NCBI GenBank assembly: GCA_947176455.1
Contig: CAMWQQ010000021.1
Span: forward strand, 1-13,089
DNA from: an uncultured Odoribacter sp.
GTDB taxonomy: Bacteria; Bacteroidota; Bacteroidia; Bacteroidales; Marinifilaceae
Direction: 5' to 3'
DNA: 13,089 bases
Made by a program: the position numbers and the translations under genes. Positions 1 to 6,680 of the stretch are shown piece after piece (within the stretch, counting starts at the first letter, position 1; each line of letters opens with the position of its first letter). The notes under the pieces were generated by a model that was not told where the DNA came from, did no database searches, and was given only the letters and a program-made list of their open reading frames with translations.

Positions 1-428
1 GCGGCTTCCACGGCGACAATGTCCCCCTCCTGCAAAGGCAGGTGGGAAGGATTGCAATAGAACCCTTTCCGGGTATTTTTGAAACGCACCTCCACAATCT
101 CGGGAGCATTGTGAATGGCAGGCACATCCTTCAGCCAGTTGTACACGCTCAATTTGCCCGCCAGCAAACGGTGGTCAATGACGGGCTCAGGACGCGGATG
201 CCGGGTATGAAGCTGTTGCACCTCCTCGACCTCTTCCTCCTGCTTCGGGACGGCAAATTCTCCTGCCTTGAGAGGCTCTTCCTCTTTTTCGTCATCCGCC
301 TCCTCCATAAAACCGGGAACCTCCTCCGGTTGCGTCTCCTGCGCCGGAGTCTCCGATTGTTCCCGGGAATCCTGCGGAGTCATTTCTTCTTCCCGCTCTA
401 TATCGTTATTATCTTGTATCTCATTCAT
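1..428 (-). CDS. ricT: PSP1/RicT-like protein, N-terminal part (cut by left edge)
   Basis: The first 142 codons are present; the rest lies beyond the left edge. I start at the ATG whose A is base 428. Residues about 1-80 are a highly acidic, Glu/Gln/Pro-rich, low-complexity stretch that is probably disordered. The conserved part begins around residue 90 (KLSVYNWLKDVP), followed by EIVEVRFKNTRKGFYCN and LPLQEGDIVAVEA, which match the start of the PSP1 domain in Bacteroidota RicT/YaaT-like proteins. In Bacillus, RicT (YaaT) belongs to an iron-sulfur-containing complex that affects RNA processing and development; the role in Bacteroidota is not settled. The gene starts 27 bases after the holB stop on the same strand, and a holB-yaaT pairing is also known in Firmicutes, which supports the call. 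The family is fairly sure; the symbol is by homology only. Confidence 0.75.
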   Translation of the reverse strand, partial: MNEIQDNNDIEREEEMTPQDSREQSETPAQETQPEEVPGFMEEADDEKEEEPLKAGEFAVPKQEEEVEEVQQLHTRHPRPEPVIDHRLLAGKLSVYNWLKDVPAIHNAPEIVEVRFKNTRKGFYCNPSHLPLQEGDIVAVEA

Positions 429-455
429 AATCCTATTCTTTTATGCTGATAAAAA

Positions 456-1577
456 TTAATTCGGTCTGATGTTCTGCATCACCTTGATGCACAAATCCGT
501 AAATATGATTTTGGCATTTCCGTTGCGACTGATATCATTGTACGCACGTTCAAACTCGGAAGTTAGGGGAAGGACATTCCCTTCATGCACATAGGGCGAA
601 AAACGTTCAGAAAATTCCTTTTCCCGCTCCGTCATGTAATTCAGCTCGTTCAATCCGAAATTGCGGACGAAATTCTCCCGAATCATCCGGACGGCATGGA
701 CGAGGAAACTTTTTTGGCGTTCCCTGCCCACCCCGGTGATTTCATTCACCCATTCATTGACAGGAAGCATTTTTCGTGCCCAGCAAAGTCGCATCAAGCT
801 AACGAACTTTTCTTGATTGTAAATCTGCTCCTCGCTTTCATCCAACAATCGGAGCGCCCTGTGCCAGTTGCCCGAAGCCACGTGAGCAAACTCCTCCGCC
901 CGTTCGGGCGAAATCCCTTTTGCCGAAATCAATTGCCCCTTGATTTGCTCCTGGGACAAAGGAGGTATGTTGATGCGTTGCAAACGTGACTGTATGGTGT
1001 TGATGATTTGCTCCGGATGTTCGGAAACCATCAGAAACAACGTTTTGTCAAACGGTTCCTCGATGATTTTCAACAGCTTGTTGGAACACTCCGGATTCAT
1101 CTTTTCGGGCAGCCACATGACCATGATTTTGTAATCGGACTCGAACGGCTTCAAATTCAGCTTTCGCAAGATGTTCACGCTCTCCTCCGTATAAATCGCC
1201 GCCTGGGCATTGTCCTCCGCTCCCATATACGAAAACCATTCCGCCAGATTGAAATACGTGCCCTGCAAAAGCAGGTTCCGCCATTCGTTTATGTACTCGT
1301 CGCTCACGGGACTCTTCGCCTTTCGGATGACGGGAAACACGAAATGCAGGTCGGGATGGATGTATTTCTGCATCTTCCGGCACGAGGGGCATTCCCCGCA
1401 GGCATCATCCCCCTTGTTTCCGGTGCAAAAGACGTATTGCGCAAAAGCCAGTGCCAACGCCAACGAGCCGTATCCCGTGTCGCCGGCAAACAACTGGGCA
1501 TGGCTGACCCGTCCCGTTTTCAGGGAATTGACCAGCCTTCGCTTGATATCCTCATGTCCAATGACGTCTTTAAACAC
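456..1577 (-). CDS. holB: DNA polymerase III subunit delta-prime (clamp loader)
   Basis: This 373-residue protein is the delta-prime subunit of the clamp loader, which places the sliding clamp on DNA during replication. The N-terminus (FKDVIGHEDIKRRL, then HAQLFAGDTGYGSLALA) has the AAA+ fold pattern. The P-loop at about residues 32-39 lacks the usual GK[T/S], as expected for delta-prime, which does not hydrolyse ATP. Four cysteines (C51, C60, C63, C66) form the zinc-binding module. The Walker-B-like strand is at 151-160, KLLKIIEEP at 167-175, and an SRLQ at 197-200 replaces the classical SRC motif. The start codon is GTG at 1577-1575, preceded by GAAGG. It follows aspS by 59 bases and precedes the RicT-like gene by 27, so the three probably share a transcript. 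Confidence 0.93.
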   Translation of the reverse strand: MFKDVIGHEDIKRRLVNSLKTGRVSHAQLFAGDTGYGSLALALAFAQYVFCTGNKGDDACGECPSCRKMQKYIHPDLHFVFPVIRKAKSPVSDEYINEWRNLLLQGTYFNLAEWFSYMGAEDNAQAAIYTEESVNILRKLNLKPFESDYKIMVMWLPEKMNPECSNKLLKIIEEPFDKTLFLMVSEHPEQIINTIQSRLQRINIPPLSQEQIKGQLISAKGISPERAEEFAHVASGNWHRALRLLDESEEQIYNQEKFVSLMRLCWARKMLPVNEWVNEITGVGRERQKSFLVHAVRMIRENFVRNFGLNELNYMTEREKEFSERFSPYVHEGNVLPLTSEFERAYNDISRNGNAKIIFTDLCIKVMQNIRPN

Positions 1578-1636
1578 CTGCCTTCAATTTTAGGTCCGGA
1601 CATCCCCGCAAGGGAATCCCGAACCGAATTTGTCAA

Positions 1637-3382
1637 TTACGACTGCAACCGGATGCCCAGTTCCTTGAACTGCTCTTCAGAAATCTCCGACGGAGAATCA
1701 ATCATCACATCCCGTCCGGAATTGTTCTTCGGGAATGCAATGGTGTCCCGGATGCTGTCCAGTCCGGCAAACATGGAAACCAGACGGTCGAACCCGAAGG
1801 CGATACCGCCGTGAGGAGGTGCGCCGTACTTGAAAGCGTTCAACAGGAAGCCGAACTGCTTATCCGCCTGCTCGGGCGTGAATCCCAGACACTTGAACAT
1901 GCGCTGCTGCAACTGCGAATCGTGAATCCGAATGGAACCACCGCCAATCTCCACGCCATTGATGACCATATCATAGGCATTGGCGCGCACGGCACCCGGA
2001 TTGCTTTCCATCATATCGGTATCTTCCGGCTTAGGTGACGTGAAAGGATGGTGCATCGCATAGAATCGTTGTGTTTCCTCGTCCCATTCCAGCAACGGGA
2101 AATCCACCACCCACAATGGTTTGAAAACGTCTTTGTCGCGCAAGCCGAGACGATTGCCCATTTCCAGACGCAACTCGCACAACTGGGGCAGGGTCTTGTT
2201 CTTGGGACCGCAAAGAATCAGTATCAAATCGCCCGGTTTCGCCTGGCAGGATTCCGCCCAACGTTTCAGGTCGTCTTCATTATAGAATTTGTCCACGGAA
2301 GATTTCAGCGTTCCGTCTTCATTGTATTTCACATAAACCAGTCCCTTGGCTCCGACTTGAGGACGCTTCACAAAGTCGGTCAGTTCGTCCAACTGCTTAC
2401 GGGTATAAGAGGCGCACCCGGTAGCACAAATGGCTCCGACATATTCCGAAGCGTTGAACACGGCGAAATCCCGGTGCTTTGCCTGGGCGGTCAAATCGAC
2501 AAACTTCATATCGAAACGGAGGTCCGGCTTGTCGCAACCGTAGTATTCCATGGCATCGTGCCAAGTCATCCGTTGCAACGCGGGAATGTCAATGCCCCGA
2601 ATTTCTTTGAACAGGTGACGAATCAGCCCTTCGAAAATGTCCAGTACGTCATCCCGCTCAACGAACGACATTTCGCAGTCGATTTGCGTAAACTCCGGCT
2701 GCCGGTCAGCACGCAAATCCTCGTCCCGGAAACATTTGACGATTTGATAGTAACGGTCGAAACCCGCCACCATCAGCAACTGCTTGAAGGTCTGCGGACT
2801 CTGAGGCAAGGCGTAAAACTGTCCCTGATTCATCCGCGAAGGCACCACGAAATCCCGGGCTCCCTCCGGCGTACTTTTGATAAGCACCGGAGTCTCCACT
2901 TCCATAAAACGCAAGTTGTCCAAGTAATTGCGAATCAAATGTGCCATCCGGTGACGCAACTCCAGGTTCTTCCGAACCACCTGACGACGCAGGTCAAGAT
3001 AACGGTACTTCATCCGGATTTCATCTCCTCCGTCACTGTTGTCCTCAATGGTGAAAGGAGGCACCTCGGACGGACTGAGCACGTCGATGCTCTCTATGAT
3101 GATTTCAATATCGCCCGTCGGAATTTTGTTGTTTTTACTGGTCCGCTCCACCACTTTGCCGTTCACCTGAATGACAAACTCCCTGCCAAGCCCTGCAATG
3201 CGGTCCTTGATGTCTTTTGAGGCGGATTCCTCGACAACCAACTGGGTGATGCCGTACCGGTCACGCAAATCGATGAAAGTCATGGCGCCCAGATTCCTGA
3301 TTTTCTGCACCCAACCGCTCAACGTAACGTGCTGGTTGACATGCTCAAGCCGAAGCTCCCCACAAGTATGTGTTCTGTACAT
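1637..3382 (-). CDS. aspS: Aspartyl-tRNA synthetase
   Basis: This 581-residue class II synthetase charges tRNA-Asp with aspartate in the cytoplasm. The N-terminal OB-fold anticodon-binding domain covers about residues 1-105 ([21 protein letters not shown]). The catalytic core follows, with the family signature [21 protein letters not shown] at about 163-183, motif 2 FRDED at 218-222, and motif 3 [12 protein letters not shown] at 526-537. The insertion between about residues 290 and 420 corresponds to the GAD domain of bacterial-type AspRS. The length is normal for bacterial AspRS and there are no breaks. The ATG start lies in an AT-rich leader. I cannot tell from sequence alone whether it is discriminating (tRNA-Asp only) or also charges tRNA-Asn. 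It is the first gene of the leftward aspS-holB-ricT group. Confidence 0.97.
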   Translation of the reverse strand: MYRTHTCGELRLEHVNQHVTLSGWVQKIRNLGAMTFIDLRDRYGITQLVVEESASKDIKDRIAGLGREFVIQVNGKVVERTSKNNKIPTGDIEIIIESIDVLSPSEVPPFTIEDNSDGGDEIRMKYRYLDLRRQVVRKNLELRHRMAHLIRNYLDNLRFMEVETPVLIKSTPEGARDFVVPSRMNQGQFYALPQSPQTFKQLLMVAGFDRYYQIVKCFRDEDLRADRQPEFTQIDCEMSFVERDDVLDIFEGLIRHLFKEIRGIDIPALQRMTWHDAMEYYGCDKPDLRFDMKFVDLTAQAKHRDFAVFNASEYVGAICATGCASYTRKQLDELTDFVKRPQVGAKGLVYVKYNEDGTLKSSVDKFYNEDDLKRWAESCQAKPGDLILILCGPKNKTLPQLCELRLEMGNRLGLRDKDVFKPLWVVDFPLLEWDEETQRFYAMHHPFTSPKPEDTDMMESNPGAVRANAYDMVINGVEIGGGSIRIHDSQLQQRMFKCLGFTPEQADKQFGFLLNAFKYGAPPHGGIAFGFDRLVSMFAGLDSIRDTIAFPKNNSGRDVMIDSPSEISEEQFKELGIRLQS

Positions 3383-3433
3383 TATATATGAATTTAATAA
3401 ATTATAAACGATAAACGCCTTTTTTACCCATTG

Positions 3434-3441
3434 GCGAAAGT
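3434..3441 (-). promoter_or_regulatory. Possible aspS -7 box
   Basis: On the minus strand this reads TACTTTCG, one mismatch from the Bacteroidales -7 box TAnnTTTG. It would give a leader of roughly 45 bases to the aspS ATG. I see no correctly spaced TTTG -33 box, so the call is weak. The rest of the 197-base divergent gap between aspS and the kinase gene (3383-3579) is AT-rich with no other element I can defend. Confidence 0.25.
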
Positions 3442-3555
3442 ACTAAGAATTTATCAAACTATGGAATAATGAGACGAAAAAGATGCCCCATTCCTTTTCA
3501 ATCCCCTTTTCTTCGTTTTAACGCCCCAAAATCATCCGCCTATGGATAAATATTG

Positions 3556-3563
3556 TATTTTTG
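3556..3563 (+). promoter_or_regulatory. Candidate -7 box for histidine kinase gene
   Basis: TATTTTTG matches the Bacteroidales TAnnTTTG box exactly and lies 16 bases upstream of the ATG at 3580, implying a leader of only about ten bases. No clear TTTG -33 box is found 19-21 bases upstream, which is a T/C-rich and then A-rich stretch. The promoter overlaps a TTG that would otherwise extend the kinase reading frame, which supports the ATG at 3580 as the true start. Confidence 0.5.
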
Positions 3564-3579
3564 CGGGAAAAATCTGATT

Positions 3580-4596
3580 ATGAACACATTGTATTCCTAC
3601 ATTCCTCGGAAAATGCCGATTATCGCCTTCGTCTGCATGATATTCGTCACTTATCCCAATGTCGTATGGATTCCGTGGAACCTGGCACGACTGAACATCG
3701 GCGAAGGGCCCGGATTCTGGATATTCTTCGCCTTTCGCATGCTATATTTCTACGCTCTGTTCTATTTTCAACTGAGATACAACATCCGGCAAATCAGCAA
3801 CGTTTCATTTACGGCACGTTTCGGACGAAACTTCCTTTACACGCTGACGGGATGCGCCGCATTTGTCGGGCTATCCTACGGCTTGCCGCTACTGGGCATT
3901 CAGACCGGATACATAGGCAATATCCTGCTGTTCCAGTTCTTCGTCGTATGCCTCCTCTGCACTTTCATCGGCTACATATCCGTACTGTATGACAGCCAGC
4001 AGGAGAAAGAACAGGAAATAGAACGGCTCCGCATCGAAAACTTGCAAAGCCGGTGCGACGCCCTCGCCAACCAAATCAATCCGCATTTCTTTTTCAACTC
4101 GCTCAACGGCATATCCTCTCTCATCCGAAAAGGGGACGATGAAAAGACTTTACGATACGTGACCAAGTTGTCGGACATCTTCCGTTACATCCTGCAAAGC
4201 GACCGGCGGGGACTGGTGCCATTGGGCGAAGAATTGGCATTCATCCGCTCGTTCATCCACGTTCTGGAAGTGAGGTTCGAAGGCAAACTGACCTGCTCGG
4301 TACAGGTGCCCGAAGAAGACCATACCTTGTCTCTGCCCGTACTTTCGCTCCTGCCACTGGTGGAAAATGTGACAGTACACAACCGGATAGACAGCGACCA
4401 TCGAATGAATATCGCCATTCGGATGAACGGCGACGAACTGGAAATATCCAATCCGATATATCCCAAACTCGTCCCGCCCGACACGAACGGAACCGGACTG
4501 CACAATCTCCGCAACCGTTTTGAACTGATGATGAAGAAAGACATCCGCACAGAAACGGACGGCAACACGTTCAGCGTATTCCTCCCGTTAAAATAA
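3580..4596 (+). CDS. LytS-family sensor histidine kinase (membrane)
   Basis: This 338-residue sensor kinase of the LytS/YehU type (His_kinase family) sits in the inner membrane. Four hydrophobic segments are visible at about residues 12-30, 45-65, 85-105 and 112-136, with no recognisable periplasmic sensor domain. A short coiled-coil-like linker (QQEKEQEIERLRIENLQ) follows. The phosphoacceptor motif QINPHFFFNSLN places the reactive histidine at 169. The GHKL ATPase part shows an N box around LLPLVENVTVHN (Asn263) and a G box GTGLHNLRNRF at 304-314. The usual Lys of the VENAIKH motif is Val here. I chose ATG 3580 over an upstream TTG at 3553 because the TTG falls before or inside the promoter box. 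The partner response regulator begins 6 bases downstream. The signal sensed is unknown. Confidence 0.9.
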   Translation: MNTLYSYIPRKMPIIAFVCMIFVTYPNVVWIPWNLARLNIGEGPGFWIFFAFRMLYFYALFYFQLRYNIRQISNVSFTARFGRNFLYTLTGCAAFVGLSYGLPLLGIQTGYIGNILLFQFFVVCLLCTFIGYISVLYDSQQEKEQEIERLRIENLQSRCDALANQINPHFFFNSLNGISSLIRKGDDEKTLRYVTKLSDIFRYILQSDRRGLVPLGEELAFIRSFIHVLEVRFEGKLTCSVQVPEEDHTLSLPVLSLLPLVENVTVHNRIDSDHRMNIAIRMNGDELEISNPIYPKLVPPDTNGTGLHNLRNRFELMMKKDIRTETDGNTFSVFLPLK

Positions 4597-4602
4597 AAAA
4601 CA

Positions 4603-5364
4603 ATGAAAGTACTGATAGTAGAAGACGAAACCGCCGCTTAAGAAAATATCGTGGAAGAATTGCACGCCATCGACCCCTCGATAGAAATCTCCGGCAATAC
4701 AGAAAGCGTGAGCCGGACGGCGGAATGGTTGCAAAACAATCCGCAACCGGACTTGATTTTTATGGACATACACCTGTCCGACGGCTCGGCATTCCTGCTC
4801 TTCGACCGGATGAAAGTTGAAACCCCGATTGTCTTCACAACGGCATACGACCAATACGCCATGGATGCTTTCCGGGTCAACAGCATCGACTACCTGCTGA
4901 AACCGATAAAGCCGGAGGAACTGCAAAGGGCGCTGGATAAATTCCGGCATTGGATGCCCGCCGATATGAGAGACTACCTCTCCCGGCTGATGACCCTGGC
5001 GCCCCAACCCGTCTACAAGGACAAAATCCTGCTCCCGTTGCGCGACAAGCTCCTGCCAGTGTCCCTGACCGATGTCGCCTGTTTCTACACCACCAACAAA
5101 CAGACGCTTGTCTGCCTGAAAAACGGCACGCAATACGCATATACCAAAACACTGGAACAAATTATGGCGATGATCAACCCCTCCCGATTCATCCGGGCGA
5201 ACAAACAATACATCATTGCGCGCGACAGCGTGAAAGAAATCACCGTCTGGTTCGACAGCCGCCTGCTGGTAAAACTGGCTGTGGAAACACCCGAGCCCAT
5301 TTATATCAGTAAGAACCGGGCAACGGATTTTAAAGCGTGGATGGTGCAAGAGGATTCGTTGTAA
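4603..5364 (+). pseudogene. LytTR response regulator with in-frame stop at codon 13
   Basis: Translation from ATG 4603 gives MKVLIVEDETAA and then TAA (4639-4641), after which the same frame runs open to the TAA at 5362-5364. Read through, it is a normal 253-residue LytR/AlgR-type regulator. The receiver domain (about 1-115) has acidic residues E7-D8, phosphoacceptor D55 (FMDIHLSDG), T80 and K100 (YLLKP). The C-terminal LytTR DNA-binding domain (about 145-245) includes NPSRFIRANKQYII. Related regulators usually have a Tyr codon (TAT/TAC) at this point, so one substitution would explain the stop. The longest remaining reading frame could start at GTG 4651; it would lack beta-strand 1 and E7-D8 but keep the LytTR domain. 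It is the cognate partner of the preceding kinase. Alternatives are a sequencing error, stop readthrough, or internal re-initiation. Confidence 0.85.
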
Positions 5365-5369
5365 ACTAA

Positions 5370-5378
5370 AGATTATCG
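5370..5378 (+). repeat. Direct repeat, left copy (flanks nuclease segment)
   Basis: AGATTATCG begins 6 bases after the response-regulator stop. The identical 9-mer recurs at 6702-6710, just before the adaptor signal peptide. Extended by a few bases on each side, 13 of 15 positions match. The pair brackets the AT-rich nuclease gene. It may be a target-site duplication or recombination scar; chance is not excluded. Confidence 0.45.
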
Positions 5379-5397
5379 TATTTTCTTCCAAAAAACA

Positions 5398-5414
5398 TTC
5401 GCTTTTTTTGCGAA
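5398..5414. repeat. Inverted repeat TTCGC-T7-GCGAA over nuclease -33 box
   Basis: Perfect 5-base arms (5398-5402 and 5410-5414) flank seven T residues. The right half overlaps the TTTG -33 box of the nuclease promoter (5407-5410). It could be an operator, or a weak terminator-like hairpin ending the two-component transcript, although no T run follows it. Confidence 0.4.
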
Positions 5415-5437
5415 CTTTCAAAAAGCCTTTATATTTG
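5407..5437 (+). promoter_or_regulatory. Strong Bacteroidales-type promoter of nuclease gene
   Basis: TTTG at 5407-5410, a 19-base spacer, then TATATTTG at 5430-5437 matches the Bacteroidales consensus (TTTG, N19-21, TAnnTTTG) exactly. Transcription should begin around 5442-5446, almost on the ATG at 5446, implying a leaderless or nearly leaderless message. The reading frame also has a GTG at 5437, but its G is the last base of the promoter box, so the ATG is preferred. Confidence 0.75.
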
Positions 5438-5445
5438 TGGAAGAT

Positions 5446-6591
5446 ATGATTGCAAACGAATTCGTTTTTACAGATAAGGGCATAGACTCATTGTTCGATA
5501 AGGTTGCCGGTCTTATAGAACAAGCAAGGACGTACATTGCCACCTCCATAAATATCGCAGAGGTTTATACGAAATATCATATCGGACAACATATCGTTGA
5601 ATATGAACAAGAAGGGAATACCAGGGCGCAATATGGGAAACAAGTATTGAAAGGTCTGTCTGAAAGACTGACTGCACGCTTTGGATCAGGTTGGTCTTAT
5701 GCCAATATGAAAAACATCAGGCAGTTCTATATTGTATATTCCAATAGGCAACCCGGCGATTATCCTTTTGAGGTAGAAAAAGCTAACCGGCGGTTAGCCA
5801 ATTACACGGATTATTCTGAAAATCCGAATGACATACAAGCCAAAACGTTACCTGAAAATGGTTTTATGCTCTCTTGGTCTCACTACCTCATCCTGATGCG
5901 TGTCGAGAATCCAGAGGCTCGAAGTTTCTATGAAATCGAATGTGCGCAACAGCAGTGGTCAAAAAGGCAACTCAGTAGGCAGGTGGGCTGTAGTCTTTAT
6001 GAACGATTGGCTTTAAGCCGAAACAAAGATGAAGTAAAACGTCTGGCAAAAGAGGGACAAACAATAGAAAAGCCGTCCGATATCATAAAGAATCCCATAA
6101 CATTAGAATTTTTAGGTTTAAAACCAGATGTCGCATATTCTGAGTCGAAGTTAGAAAATGCCATTATCAGCAGGATGCAACAATTTTTGCTGGAACTTGG
6201 GAAAGGATTTCTTTTTGAAGCCCGTCAAAAACGGTTTACATTTGAGGAACAGCACTTTTATGTGGATCTGGTCTTTTACAATCGATTACTACAATGTTAT
6301 GTGCTCATTGACTTGAAAACCGACAAACTCTCTCATCAAGATCTTGGACAGATGCAGATGTATGTAAATTATTACGATCGCTATATAAAACAAGATTTTG
6401 AAAAACCAACTATCGGAATTTTGCTTTGTGAGCGAAAAAATGATGCGCTTGTTGAGTTGACCTTACCTAAAGATGCCAATATCTATGCTTCAGCTTATCA
6501 ATTATATCTACCAGATAAAGCATTGCTTCAGGCAAAAGTGAAAGAATGGATTGAGGAGTTTGAAGAGAACAACGCATGTTGCGATTTATAA
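5446..6591 (+). CDS. DUF1016/YhcG-type PDDEXK nuclease family protein
   Basis: This 381-residue protein has the two-part layout of the YhcG/DUF1016 family. The N-terminal part (about 10-180) contains YTKYHIGQHIVEYEQEG, RFGSGWSYANMKNIRQFY and LSWSHYLILMRV; the C-terminal nuclease fold is at about 215-370. Likely catalytic residues of the PD-(D/E)XK core are D274 (YVDLVFYNR), D289 and K291 (LIDLKTDKL), and Q302 (GQMQMYV); E237 or E250 may be the helix acidic residue. All appear intact, so it is probably active on DNA, but no substrate or partner is established; homologues often occur beside type I restriction genes, and none is here. It is visibly more AT-rich than its neighbours (one 60-base row is 33% GC against about 58% in the adaptor gene), which suggests horizontal acquisition. 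No restriction, methylase or integrase gene accompanies it. Confidence 0.9.
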   Translation: MIANEFVFTDKGIDSLFDKVAGLIEQARTYIATSINIAEVYTKYHIGQHIVEYEQEGNTRAQYGKQVLKGLSERLTARFGSGWSYANMKNIRQFYIVYSNRQPGDYPFEVEKANRRLANYTDYSENPNDIQAKTLPENGFMLSWSHYLILMRVENPEARSFYEIECAQQQWSKRQLSRQVGCSLYERLALSRNKDEVKRLAKEGQTIEKPSDIIKNPITLEFLGLKPDVAYSESKLENAIISRMQQFLLELGKGFLFEARQKRFTFEEQHFYVDLVFYNRLLQCYVLIDLKTDKLSHQDLGQMQMYVNYYDRYIKQDFEKPTIGILLCERKNDALVELTLPKDANIYASAYQLYLPDKALLQAKVKEWIEEFEENNACCDL

Positions 6592-6662
6592 ACGGCAAAT
6601 AATTCGTTTTCAGGCGGCATCTTTCCGCTTTCGTGCCGATTCCTGCATCAGGAGGAGCAGGG

Positions 6663-6680
6663 GACTGTAAATTTGCAGTC
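6663..6680. promoter_or_regulatory. 18-base near-palindrome, candidate operator
   Basis: GACTGTAAATTTGCAGTC is symmetric at 16 of 18 positions; the only mismatched pair is T6668 with G6675. It encloses exactly the TAAATTTG box (6668-6675) upstream of the efflux operon. This is the size and placement of a binding site for a dimeric helix-turn-helix repressor (TetR or MarR type). No such repressor is encoded in the window. It does not look like a LytTR site, which is usually a pair of direct repeats. Confidence 0.5.
6668..6675 (+). promoter_or_regulatory. Candidate -7 box of efflux operon
   Basis: TAAATTTG fits the Bacteroidales TAnnTTTG box, though no good TTTG lies 19-21 bases upstream. If real, transcription starts near 6680, downstream of the TTG at 6673 that would otherwise be the adaptor start. 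Another odd sequence lies just upstream: AGGAGG at 6650-6655, inside a TCCTG/CAGGA hairpin (6641-6653), too far from any in-frame start to act as a normal ribosome site. Confidence 0.4.

Noticed and set aside
42..449. A 135-codon plus-strand frame at the left edge
   Set aside because: It is a shadow of the RicT-like gene; the Leu/Arg-rich product is the complement of Glu-rich codons.
2048..3220. A 390-codon open frame on the plus strand opposite aspS
   Set aside because: It lies wholly antisense to an intact, strongly conserved synthetase, has no recognisable domain, and its His/Val/Gln-rich composition is typical of a shadow frame.
3542..3577. An 11-codon upstream open frame before the kinase gene
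   Set aside because: It overlaps the -7 box, so it would not be on the transcript if that promoter is real.
5398..5414. Intrinsic terminator after the response regulator
   Set aside because: The stem is only 5 bases, the T run is in the loop rather than after it, and the arms overlap the nuclease promoter; it is listed as an inverted repeat instead.
4588..5421. A 277-codon open frame on the minus strand opposite the response regulator
   Set aside because: It is antisense to a recognisable receiver and LytTR domain and shows no family resemblance. The interrupted sense frame is the real (pseudo)gene.
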